Program-made: the position numbers and the translations under genes
In this document: positions 37,130-45,532 of the stretch, piece by piece
Layout of the letters: each line of letters begins with the position of its first letter
Numbering within the stretch: position 1 is the first letter of the stretch
The notes under the pieces: generated by a model
The model's database searches: none
Seen by the model: only the letters and a program-made list of their open reading frames with translations
Told to the model about the DNA's origin: nothing
Assembly: GCA_028681335.1 (NCBI GenBank)
Contig: JAQUIT010000001.1
Location: 62,001 to 126,000 of the forward strand
Direction: 5' to 3'
Source of the DNA: Desulfuromonadaceae bacterium
Lineage (GTDB): Bacteria; Desulfobacterota; Desulfuromonadia; Geobacterales; Pseudopelobacteraceae
Length of the DNA stretch: 64,000 nt

Positions 37130-38686
37130 ATGGCTGTGCAGATAGATCAGAAAGACATCAACAACGCGGCCTGGGCGGCCTGCGATACCTTTCGGGGCGT
37201 AGTAGATCCGGCACAATATAAGGATTACATCCTGACCATGCTGTTCGTGAAATATATCTCTGACACCTGGAAGAGCCATTACGAAGAGTTTCGTCAGCAA
37301 TACGGCGATGACGATGCCCGTATCCGGCGTAAGCTGGAGCGGGAGCGCTTTGTGCTCCCTTTTGCCGAGCTTAAAAACCATGATACCGGTGAGGTGGAAG
37401 ACCGTTTTCTTGCCGATTATTACAGCCTGTATGAACGACGCAGCGCGGCCAACATCGGCGAGCTGATCAATATTGTTTTGGATGCCATTGAAGAGGCCAA
37501 CAAAGCGAAACTGGAAAGCGTCTTTCGCAATATCGATTTCAACAGCGAGGGAAATCTCGGCAAGACCAAAGATCGTAACCGTCGCCTGAAGACCCTGCTG
37601 GAGGATTTCAACAAGCCGCTGCTGGATATGAGTCCCGGCAAGGTTTCCGAAGACGTTATCGGCAACACCTACATCTACCTGATCGAGCGCTTCGCCTCTG
37701 ACTCCGGCAAAAAGGCGGGAGAGTTCTACACCCCGCACAAAATTTCGACACTGGTAGCCAAGTTGGGCAGGCCAAAACAGGGTGACTGCATCTGTGATCC
37801 GACCTGCGGTTCCGGTGGTTTGTTGATCGAGGCGGCTAGAGAAGTTAATGACCGCAACTTTGCCCTGTTCGGCATGGAGTCCAACGGCAGCACCTGGGCG
37901 CTGGCGCGGATGAACATGTTTCTGCACGGGGCCGACAGTGCCCGCATCGAATGGTGCGACACCCTCAACAGCCCGGCGCTGGTGGAAAACGACCGTTTGA
38001 TGAAGTTCAACGTGGTGGTGGCCAATCCGCCCTTTTCCCTCGACAAGTGGGGTGCCGAAAATGCCGAAAGCGACCGCTTTAACCGCTTCTGGCGCGGCGT
38101 GCCGCCCAAATCAAAGGCCGACTGGGCCTTCATCAGCCACATGGTGGAATCGGCGTTGGAAAAGGAAGGGCGGGTTTCGGTTGTTGTTCCCCACGGCGTG
38201 CTGTTCCGTGGCGCCGCTGAGGGGCGTATCCGCCAGAAGATGATCGAGGAGAATCTGCTTGATGCCGTTATCGGCCTGCCGGGTAATCTCTTTACGACTA
38301 CTTCGATTCCGGTGGCGATTCTGGTCTTTGACCGGAGTCGGGAAAAGGGTGGAGCCAATCAGGGGCGCAAGGACGTGCTCTTTGTCGATGCCAGCCGTGA
38401 CTATCTTCCGGGCAAAAACCAGAATTCCCTTTCCGACGAACATATCCGAAAGATTGTCGAAACCGTCGCTGCCCGTCAGGATGTGGATAAATACGCCCAT
38501 GTCGCCGCGTTTGAAGAGATCAGGGATAACGACTTTAACCTCAATATTCCGCGCTATGTGGATACCTTTGAGGAGGAGGTCGAGATTGATATCGACGCCG
38601 TGCAGGTGGAGATTGAGCAGTTGGAAAAAGAGCTGGTTGATGTGCGGGCGCGGATGGCGGAGATGTTGAAGGAGATTGAGAGATGA
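37130..38686 (+). CDS. hsdM: type I restriction-modification methyltransferase HsdM
   Basis: 518 residues. N-terminal helical HsdM domain (about 1-150), then the methyltransferase with the SAM loop CDPTCGSGGLLIEAAREV (about 220) and catalytic NPPF in VVANPPFSLDKWG (about 302), the N6-adenine class. The C-terminal region has an acidic coiled segment. RBS GGAG is upstream. Modifies host DNA in a complex with HsdS. A hairpin terminator follows the stop codon, separating it from rhuM. Confidence 0.93.
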   Translation: MAVQIDQKDINNAAWAACDTFRGVVDPAQYKDYILTMLFVKYISDTWKSHYEEFRQQYGDDDARIRRKLERERFVLPFAELKNHDTGEVEDRFLADYYSLYERRSAANIGELINIVLDAIEEANKAKLESVFRNIDFNSEGNLGKTKDRNRRLKTLLEDFNKPLLDMSPGKVSEDVIGNTYIYLIERFASDSGKKAGEFYTPHKISTLVAKLGRPKQGDCICDPTCGSGGLLIEAAREVNDRNFALFGMESNGSTWALARMNMFLHGADSARIEWCDTLNSPALVENDRLMKFNVVVANPPFSLDKWGAENAESDRFNRFWRGVPPKSKADWAFISHMVESALEKEGRVSVVVPHGVLFRGAAEGRIRQKMIEENLLDAVIGLPGNLFTTTSIPVAILVFDRSREKGGANQGRKDVLFVDASRDYLPGKNQNSLSDEHIRKIVETVAARQDVDKYAHVAAFEEIRDNDFNLNIPRYVDTFEEEVEIDIDAVQVEIEQLEKELVDVRARMAEMLKEIER

Positions 38687-38688
38687 AG

Positions 38689-38722
38689 TGAACTGTTCGG
38701 GAATTCCGAATAGTTCACGATT
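38689..38722 (+). terminator. hairpin after hsdM
   Basis: TGAACT-G-TTCGG, a 5-base loop, CCGAA-T-AGTTCA (38689-38717) followed by CGATTTTT. It starts 2 bp beyond the stop codon. Confidence 0.7.
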
Positions 38723-38738
38723 TTTACGGCTTTGAGGC

Positions 38739-38812
38739 AACCCCTCCAAACCTCCCCTTATCAAGGGAGGCTTAAAGACCTCCCCCCTGATAAGGGGGGA
38801 TTGAGGGGGGTT
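38739..38812. repeat. dispersed GC-rich inverted repeat, second copy
   Basis: Ends AACCCCTCCAAACCTCCCC and the mirrored GGGGGGATTGAGGGGGGTT, with CTTATC words at the inner edges. It has the same end pattern as the element between nifH and nifD (17694-17775), differing in the middle. Confidence 0.65.
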
Positions 38813-38853
38813 GGTTTTAGACCATATCGAGGAGAAGCTCGTAATGGTTCCGA

Positions 38854-38899
38854 CCATATTTCCCTGATGGGAAAAATGGCCGGATATTCAGTTATCCGG
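38854..38899. promoter_or_regulatory. two consecutive inverted repeats upstream of rhuM
   Basis: CCAT-A-TTTCCC, TGAT, GGGAAA-A-ATGG (38854-38879) is followed directly by CCGGATA, TTCAGT, TATCCGG (38880-38899). Both lie 120-165 bp before the rhuM start and could be operators. Confidence 0.45.
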
Positions 38900-39018
38900 A
38901 AATTCCGGAATACTGCGTCACACAGAGATTTTGATCATTTTCGAGACGTCACGCAAATGATCATGAGACCTATTTGTTGGCGTCAACAATATGGTCGTTA
39001 CGATACAAGGAGATGCAA

Positions 39019-40053
39019 ATGACTGATAACTTGCCTGTTGCTGGAGAGTTCCTGGTTTATGAGGAAGGCGGACGGATCAAGATCAATGTTCGCCTGGAAG
39101 ATGAAACAGTCTGGCTGACACAGGCGGGTTTAGCGGAACTTTTCCAGACTACCGTGGCTAATATTAATATTCATTTGAAAAATATATTTGCAGAAGGCGA
39201 ACTTTCAGAGGCAGCAACTATTAAGGATTACTTGATAGTTCGATCCGAGGGAATACGGCAGGTTACGCGCGCTGTAAAACATTACAACCTTGATGCCATT
39301 ATCTCAGTTGGATACCGGGTCAAAAGCCAGGTTGCAACCCGCTTTCGTATCTGGGCAACCCAGCGACTAAAGGAATACCTCATCAAAGGTTTCACCATGG
39401 ACGACGAGCGGCTGAAAAACCCGCCAGTTGCCGGTTCAGCCGTTCCTGATTATTTCGACGAAATGCTCGAACGCATCCGCGACATCCGCGCCAGCGAGCG
39501 GCGCATGTATCTGCGGGTGAAAGAGATTTTCACCATGGCGAGTGATTATGATCCGTCTTGGCCGGAGACGACCAAGTTTTTCAGCATTATTCAGAACAAG
39601 CTCCATTTTGCCGCAACCGGCATGACTGCGTCGGAGCTTATCCAGAGCCGCGCCGACCATACCAAGTCAAATATGGGACTCATGAGTTTCAAGGCTGGTG
39701 AGGTTCGCAAAACCGATGTGACTGTTGCCAAAAACTATCTGACCGAGCAGGAGATAGATGAGCTGAACCGGATCGTGGTCATGTGGCTGGATTACGCCGA
39801 AGATCAGGCACGGCGGCGCAAGCAGGTGTTTATGAAGGATTGGGAGCAGAAGCTGGATGAGTTTTTGCGTTTCAATGAGCGGCGGGTGCTGCCCAATGCC
39901 GGTTCGGTCAGCAAGAAGCATGCGGAAACCCATGCCCGTGATGAATATGAGCAGTTTGCCCAGCGGCGGCGGGAGCATAAAGAGGCTGTTGGGGAAGAAG
40001 AGTCGATAAAGGCGCTGGAGGAAGCGGCGCGGGTGTTTGGGAGTGGGAAATGA
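39019..40053 (+). CDS. RhuM family protein (virulence-associated, restriction locus)
   Basis: 344 residues from the ATG at 39019, with AAGGAGATGCAA just upstream. The N-terminal half (EDETVWLTQAGLAELFQTTVANINIHLKNIF) is the characteristic RhuM start, with RQVTRAVKHYNLDAIISVGYRVKSQVATRFRIWAT in the middle. Family function is unknown; RhuM genes are frequent inside type I restriction operons and in pathogenicity islands, where they may modulate DNA or act as toxins. The C-terminal part is basic and helical (RRRKQVFMKDWEQKL). Confidence 0.88.
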   Translation: MTDNLPVAGEFLVYEEGGRIKINVRLEDETVWLTQAGLAELFQTTVANINIHLKNIFAEGELSEAATIKDYLIVRSEGIRQVTRAVKHYNLDAIISVGYRVKSQVATRFRIWATQRLKEYLIKGFTMDDERLKNPPVAGSAVPDYFDEMLERIRDIRASERRMYLRVKEIFTMASDYDPSWPETTKFFSIIQNKLHFAATGMTASELIQSRADHTKSNMGLMSFKAGEVRKTDVTVAKNYLTEQEIDELNRIVVMWLDYAEDQARRRKQVFMKDWEQKLDEFLRFNERRVLPNAGSVSKKHAETHARDEYEQFAQRRREHKEAVGEEESIKALEEAARVFGSGK

Positions 40054-40067
40054 GGAAGAGCGATTTG

Positions 40068-40196
40068 TCCGCAGATTACGCAGATTAACGCAGATAAAAC
40101 CTTGAATATTCTTTTTCTAAAGTCTCACGTTTTTAGGTAGTTGTAATAATCAGCTTTTTGATTTTAATCTGCGTACATCTGCGAAATCTGCGGATA
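40068..40196. repeat. CGCAGATTA repeat element, copy 2
   Basis: Begins TCCGCAGATTACGCAGATTA just after rhuM and ends AAATCTGCGGATAATGG before hsdS. Its right end matches that of copy 4 (57401-57524) over about 40 bp. Confidence 0.8.
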
Positions 40197-40224
40197 ATGG
40201 TAGTAAAAACGGTGGAGGGTGGGG

Positions 40225-41406
40225 ATGAAGAAAAACTGGCAGACTGTGGAGCTTCAGGACATTGCTGAAGTTGGGCGCGGAAAATTTTCAGTAAGGCCAA
40301 GAAATGACCCCAAATACTTCGGTGGTGACATTCCTTTTTTGCAAACTGGTGACGTAGCAGGCGCATCAGGTTCCATAATCTCGACATATTCTCAAACACT
40401 AAATGAAGAAGGGCTGAAGGTCAGCAAATTCTTTCCTGCCGGAACATTATTAATTACGATTGCAGCCAACATCGGTGATGTCGCAGAAGTTGGGTTTGGG
40501 TTTGCTTGTACAGATAGCCTGGTGGCCGTTCAGCCGAAAGAAGGCGTTGATAAAAACTGGCTCAAGTTCTTTCTTCAAACACAGAAGAGCTATTTTGAAT
40601 CGCGAGCAACACAAAATGCCCAAGCAAATATTAACCTTCAGACGATAAGACCACTCCTTATCGAACTCCCTCCAAAGAACGAACAAACCGCCATTGCCTC
40701 CCTGCTCTCCACCTGGGATCTCTTTATCGAAAAGACCGAGCGGCTAATTGCAGCCAAGGAGAAGCAAAAGAAATCCTTTATGCAGTCGCTCCTGACTGGC
40801 AAACAGCGAGTAAAGGGATTTCAAAAATCCTGGTCTGAATTCAATCTTAGTGAGCTTTTCAAGGAAAGATCGGAAAGGGGCAACGAAGTTTTACCATTAA
40901 TTTCGATCACTCGCGAGAATGGGATAATTCCTCGCAATGAAGACCGGAAAGATACGTCGAATGAGGATAAATCAAAGTATCTGAGAATTTGCCCTGGTGA
41001 CATCGGCTACAACACCATGCGTATGTGGCAGGGCGTATCGGCTCTGTCCTCGCTTGAAGGAATTGTCAGCCCCGCATACACCATCTGTACCCCGAAAAAA
41101 AGCGTGGATGGCGAGTTCATGGCCTATCTTTTCAAACTCCCTCGAATCATCAATCTCTTCTACCGGCACTCACAGGGTTTGACGTCTGACACCTGGAACC
41201 TGAAGTACCATCACTTTCAGGAAATCAAGGTAACAATACCCAAAATCGAGGAGCAGAAGGCGATTGCCAGGACTTTAAAGGTCTGTGACGAAGAACTAGA
41301 CCTGCTGAAAAAACAGGCTGACGCTTATCGCAGGCAGAAGCGCGGGCTGATGCAGCGGCTGTTGACCGGTGAGTGGCGGGTTAAAGTGAATGGGGTGACA
41401 CAATGA
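40225..41406 (+). CDS. hsdS: type I restriction specificity subunit HsdS
   Basis: 393 residues from the ATG at 40225 (GGAGGG 6 bp upstream). Two target recognition domains: first about 1-150, with FLQTGDVAGASGSIIS; central conserved helix around residues 155-195 (LLSTWDLFIEKTERLIAAKEKQKKSFMQ), then the second TRD and a distal helix (RTLKVCDEELDLLKKQADAYRRQKRGLMQRLLTGEW). Determines the bipartite DNA target of the R-M complex. Its stop codon overlaps the hsdR start by 4 bp. Separated from hsdM by rhuM and a repeat. Confidence 0.9.
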   Translation: MKKNWQTVELQDIAEVGRGKFSVRPRNDPKYFGGDIPFLQTGDVAGASGSIISTYSQTLNEEGLKVSKFFPAGTLLITIAANIGDVAEVGFGFACTDSLVAVQPKEGVDKNWLKFFLQTQKSYFESRATQNAQANINLQTIRPLLIELPPKNEQTAIASLLSTWDLFIEKTERLIAAKEKQKKSFMQSLLTGKQRVKGFQKSWSEFNLSELFKERSERGNEVLPLISITRENGIIPRNEDRKDTSNEDKSKYLRICPGDIGYNTMRMWQGVSALSSLEGIVSPAYTICTPKKSVDGEFMAYLFKLPRIINLFYRHSQGLTSDTWNLKYHHFQEIKVTIPKIEEQKAIARTLKVCDEELDLLKKQADAYRRQKRGLMQRLLTGEWRVKVNGVTQ

Positions 41407-44400
41407 CCACCTTCCACATCAACGAAAAATACCTCTCTCAGATTCCCGCCCTGCAACTCCTCATCAACCTGGGCTACGAATACCTCCCGCACGATCAGGT
41501 CATGAAGCAGCGCCAGGGCAAAACCGGCAACGTCCTGTTGGAAGGCCTCCTGCGCGACCAGCTGAAACGCCTCAACCGCATCAACTACAAAAACCGCGAA
41601 TTCCTCTTCAGCGAAGAAAACATCCAGACCGCCGTCCAGAAGTTGAAGAACGTCAAATACGACGGTCTGCTGAAAACCAACGAAGCGATCTATGACCTGA
41701 TTACGCTGGGCACCGCGCTGGAACAGACCGTCGAGGGCGACTCCAAGAGCTTTACCCTCAATTACATCGACTGGCGTAATCCGGAGCGCAATGCCTTTCA
41801 CGTAACCGCCGAATTCAACGTTGCCCGCTCTCGGAGCAACGAAGCTGCCAGGCCGGATATCGTCCTGTTCGTCAACGGCATCCCGCTGGCGGTGATCGAA
41901 TGCAAATCCCCAAACGTGGAGGTGGAACAGGCGATTTCCCAATCCATCCGTAACCAGAGTGACGACTATATCCCCAAACTGTTTGTCTATACGCAGCTGC
42001 TCATTGGCGTAAACAAGAATGCTGCGCAGTACGCGACCACCGGCACCCAGTCTAAATTCTGGGGGCCGTGGAAAGAGCTGAGCGATAAGGAGAGCGCTGT
42101 TGCCGCTTCCGTCAATACACAACTTCCCACGACAAAAAAAGAGCTGCTCTTCAGCGGCGAATTTGCCGTTGCCCGCTCGTTCTTTGATGCCCACGAAGCA
42201 GAGGGTGAACGGCTGATTACCGAACAGGACAAGGTGCTCTACAGTCTCTGTCGTCCCGAACGGCTGCTGGAGCTGGCCTTCAAATTCACCGTTTTTGACG
42301 GCGGCATCAAGAAAATCGCCCGCTATCAGCAGTTCTTTGTCATCAAATCAACCCTGGAACGGATCAAACAGCTGGATAGTGAAGGTCGCCGTCGAGGCGG
42401 CATCATCTGGCATACGCAGGGTTCGGGCAAGTCATTGACCATGGTGATGCTGGGGAGAAATCTGGCCCTTGACCCGTGCGTCACCAATCCGCGCATCGTG
42501 CTGGTGACGGATCGTGACGACCTGGACAAGCAGCTCGGCAATACCTTTGCCGCCTGCGGCCTGGACCCGAACCGGGCCACGTCGGGCAAGCACCTGATGG
42601 AGCTGGTGGCGGAACAGAAGGCGAGTATCGTCACCACGCTGATCCACAAGTTCGACAAGGCGCTGAACCTCAAGAAATACCAGGATGATTCCCCCGACAT
42701 CTTCATGCTGATTGACGAAAGCCATCGCACCAACTTCGGCAATTTCTCGGCGCGCATGCGGCAGATGTTCCCCAACGCCTGCTACATCGGTTTTACCGGT
42801 ACGCCGCTCTTGAAAAAGGAGAAAAACAATTTCCAGAAATTCGGTGGACTGATCGAGCCGCACTACTCCATCAATCAGGCGGTGGAGGATGGCGCGGTTG
42901 TCCCACTGCTCTACGAGGGACGCCATGTGGAGATGGAGCAGAACAAGGATGCTATCGATCTCTGGTTCGAGCGCCATACGCAGGGGCTGACCAAGGAACA
43001 AAAGGCCGACCTGAAACGGAAATATGCCAGGGCGTCGATGCTGAACAAGGCCGATCAGGTCGTCTACATGCGTGCCTTTGACATCAGCGAACATTTCCGC
43101 GCCAACTGGCAGGGGACCGGTTTCAAGGCCCAGCTGGTGGCCCCGAGCAAGGCAGTGGCCCTGAAGTATCAGGAATATCTGGATGACATCGGCTTTGTCT
43201 CTTCCGAGGTGGTTATCTCGGCACCGGACAGCCGCGAAGGATATGATGAGACCGACGACGAGCCGACGGACGAGGTGGTCAAGTTCTGGCTGAAGATGAT
43301 GAAGCGCTACGGCAGCGAGGATGAGTATACCAAGCAGATCATCAACCAGTTCAAGTTCGGCTCCGAGCCGGAGATTCTGATCGTGGTGAGCAAATTGCTG
43401 ACCGGTTTCGATGCGCCGCGCAACCGGATTATCTATATCTGCAAGGAGCTGCGGGAGCATACCCTGTTGCAGGCGATTGCCCGCGTCAACCGGCTGGCGG
43501 AAAACAAGGATGAAGGGTTTATCGTTGATTACGTGGGGCTGCTGGGCGAGCTGGACAAGGCACTGACCATGTACAGCGCTTTTGAAGGGTATGACGAGGA
43601 CGACCTGAAAGGGTCAATGATCTCCATACACAGTGAGATCGAGAAGCTGCCCCAACGCTACTCGGACCTGTGGGATATCTTCAAGGAGGTCAAGAACAGC
43701 TACGATGAGGAGGCATACGAAGTTCTGCTGGCCGATGATGCCGTGCGCGAGGACTTTTACGACTGCCTGGCCGGGTACAGCAAGACTCTGGGGATTGCCC
43801 TCTCTTCCGAGGCCTTTATCACAACGGTCGATGAGACCACGCTCTACCGCTACAAGGCAGATCTGAAGCGTTTCCACAACCTGAAAGCCGCCGTGAAACT
43901 TCGCTATGCCGAATCAATCGACTACCGGGACTATGAACCGAAGATCAAGAAACTGCTCGACACCCATATCCAGGCCAATGAGGTGATTCAACTGAATGAG
44001 CCGGTGAATATCTTTGACGAGAAGATGTTTGCCGTGGTGAAGGAAGAGCAGGGGGTTTACGGCAAAACCACGGCGGCCAAGGCTGATGCCATAGCCCATG
44101 CGACGAAAAAGGTCATCACGGAAAAGATGGCCGAAGATCCGGCCTTTTATGACAAATTCTCCAAAATGATTCAGCAGGCGATTGAGGATTTCCGGGCCAA
44201 GCGGATATCAGATCTGGACTACCTGAATAAAGTGTCCGACATCCGCACCCATGTTGTCACCCGACATCATGACGACATACCGGCGCTCCTCACCGGCAAC
44301 GAAGAAGCGATGGCGTTTTATGGTGTCCTGAAGCCGTTCTTTGAGCAGCATGATCTGGAGCGGAATGCCTGCGAGGCGATTGCCGCCGAAACCGCCCTGG

Positions 44401-44597
44401 CCATTCAAACCATCCTGGACCGTCATTGGAAGGTGCAGTTCTGGGACGACGATAACGCCCAAAAACAGGCCATGAACGATATCGATGACTATCTGTTTGA
44501 CGAGGTGAAAGGCAAAAAAGGGGTTGAAGTCAGCCTTGACCAGATGGACGCACTCATTGATAAGACCATGCAGGTGACCAGACACCGGAGAACATGA
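41403..44597 (+). CDS. hsdR: type I restriction endonuclease subunit HsdR
   Basis: 1064 residues. N-terminal nuclease domain: PDIVLFVNGIPLAVIECKSP (about 155-180) is the PD-(D/E)xK core. The translocase has Walker A HTQGSGKSLTMVML (about 340), DEAD-type motif LIDESHRTNFG (about 438), ITGFDAPR-like LLTGFDAPRNRIIYI and ARVNRL motifs. C-terminal helical part contacts the M2S enzyme. Cuts unmodified DNA after ATP-driven translocation. Start overlaps the hsdS stop codon. Confidence 0.94.
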   Translation: MTTFHINEKYLSQIPALQLLINLGYEYLPHDQVMKQRQGKTGNVLLEGLLRDQLKRLNRINYKNREFLFSEENIQTAVQKLKNVKYDGLLKTNEAIYDLITLGTALEQTVEGDSKSFTLNYIDWRNPERNAFHVTAEFNVARSRSNEAARPDIVLFVNGIPLAVIECKSPNVEVEQAISQSIRNQSDDYIPKLFVYTQLLIGVNKNAAQYATTGTQSKFWGPWKELSDKESAVAASVNTQLPTTKKELLFSGEFAVARSFFDAHEAEGERLITEQDKVLYSLCRPERLLELAFKFTVFDGGIKKIARYQQFFVIKSTLERIKQLDSEGRRRGGIIWHTQGSGKSLTMVMLGRNLALDPCVTNPRIVLVTDRDDLDKQLGNTFAACGLDPNRATSGKHLMELVAEQKASIVTTLIHKFDKALNLKKYQDDSPDIFMLIDESHRTNFGNFSARMRQMFPNACYIGFTGTPLLKKEKNNFQKFGGLIEPHYSINQAVEDGAVVPLLYEGRHVEMEQNKDAIDLWFERHTQGLTKEQKADLKRKYARASMLNKADQVVYMRAFDISEHFRANWQGTGFKAQLVAPSKAVALKYQEYLDDIGFVSSEVVISAPDSREGYDETDDEPTDEVVKFWLKMMKRYGSEDEYTKQIINQFKFGSEPEILIVVSKLLTGFDAPRNRIIYICKELREHTLLQAIARVNRLAENKDEGFIVDYVGLLGELDKALTMYSAFEGYDEDDLKGSMISIHSEIEKLPQRYSDLWDIFKEVKNSYDEEAYEVLLADDAVREDFYDCLAGYSKTLGIALSSEAFITTVDETTLYRYKADLKRFHNLKAAVKLRYAESIDYRDYEPKIKKLLDTHIQANEVIQLNEPVNIFDEKMFAVVKEEQGVYGKTTAAKADAIAHATKKVITEKMAEDPAFYDKFSKMIQQAIEDFRAKRISDLDYLNKVSDIRTHVVTRHHDDIPALLTGNEEAMAFYGVLKPFFEQHDLERNACEAIAAETALAIQTILDRHWKVQFWDDDNAQKQAMNDIDDYLFDEVKGKKGVEVSLDQMDALIDKTMQVTRHRRT

Positions 44598-44615
44598 CAA
44601 TTTCGTAAAGAATAA

Positions 44616-44746
44616 TCCGCAGATTACGCAGATGTTCGCAGCTTGATTTCAAGCGACCGGCAAAAATAGCCTGCTTCACCTTTTGGTTAAACCGGTATTG
44701 GTTTCGACTTTTGATTTATCTGCGTAAATCTGTGCAATCTGCGGAT
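44616..44746. repeat. CGCAGATTA repeat element, copy 3
   Basis: Starts TCCGCAGATTACGCAGATGT after hsdR and ends TTTATCTGCGTAAATCTGTG then CAATCTGCGGA. The middle part has diverged from the other copies. Confidence 0.75.
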
Positions 44747-44769
44747 GAACTGTCTTTTGAGGATACCGA

Positions 44770-45483
44770 TTGATAGCAGAACGATATAGCATAACGTATG
44801 GTAAAGAGAGCATCAGTTTTAGCGTGCTCTTTTCCGCCAGAAAAACCCTGGGGATCGAGGTGTATCCCGACAGTAACGTGGTGGTGAAAGCACCGCTCGG
44901 AACTGATCCGGCAGAGGTGCGCAAAAGGGTCGTCAAGCGGGTCAGATGGATACTGAAACAGCAGCATTATTTCCACCAGTTTGATCCGAGGACACCGGCG
45001 CGGCAGTTTGTCGGGGGGGAAACCCATCTGTATCTGGGCAGGCAATTTCGACTTGCAATAACGGCCGGGAATCAGGATTCAGTGAAATTGAGCCGTGGCT
45101 ATTTTGCCGTTGAGGTTAAGGGAGCTGTTTCCCCGGATAAAGTTAAAAGTCTCCTTGAGGGCTGGTCTGCTGAAAAGGCAGGCATCAAGTTTGCAGAAAG
45201 TTTTGATGGCTGTTGGCCGTATTTTGACAAGCTTGGCTTGATGAAACCCCGTCTGCAGATCCGGCGCATGAAAAAACGTTGGGGGAGCCTGTCAAGGGGA
45301 GGCCGGCTTACTCTCAATACAGACCTGATTCGTGCCCCCAAAGAGTGTATTGATTACGTCATCACTCACGAACTGTGTCATCTCCGATGCCACGACCACA
45401 GCCAGAGTTTTTATCGCCTGCTGGAAAGAGTCATGCCCGATTGGGAGAAGCGTAAGCACAAGCTGGAGCTGGCGCTGGTGTAG
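44770..45483 (+). CDS. YgjP/M48-like metalloprotease (SprT-related zinc peptidase)
   Basis: 237 residues from a TTG start (TTTGAGG upstream). The zinc site is HELCHLRCHDHSQSF near residue 198, an HExxH motif with a third histidine. The preceding KKRWGSLSRGGRLTLNTDLIRAPKECIDYVITHEL block is diagnostic of the YgjP/DUF45 family. Such genes commonly accompany type I restriction operons, though the substrate is unknown. Situated 172 bp after hsdR, across a repeat element. Confidence 0.85.
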   Translation: MIAERYSITYGKESISFSVLFSARKTLGIEVYPDSNVVVKAPLGTDPAEVRKRVVKRVRWILKQQHYFHQFDPRTPARQFVGGETHLYLGRQFRLAITAGNQDSVKLSRGYFAVEVKGAVSPDKVKSLLEGWSAEKAGIKFAESFDGCWPYFDKLGLMKPRLQIRRMKKRWGSLSRGGRLTLNTDLIRAPKECIDYVITHELCHLRCHDHSQSFYRLLERVMPDWEKRKHKLELALV

Positions 45484-45532
45484 GCAGAAAACAAATACCT
45501 CGTTCCGCTTACATCCGATTCAAAGGTCTCTT

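Noticed and set aside
36644-37927. 427-codon antisense frame over the hsdS/hsdM region
   Set aside because: Both genes on the plus strand are well supported; the antisense frame has no motifs.
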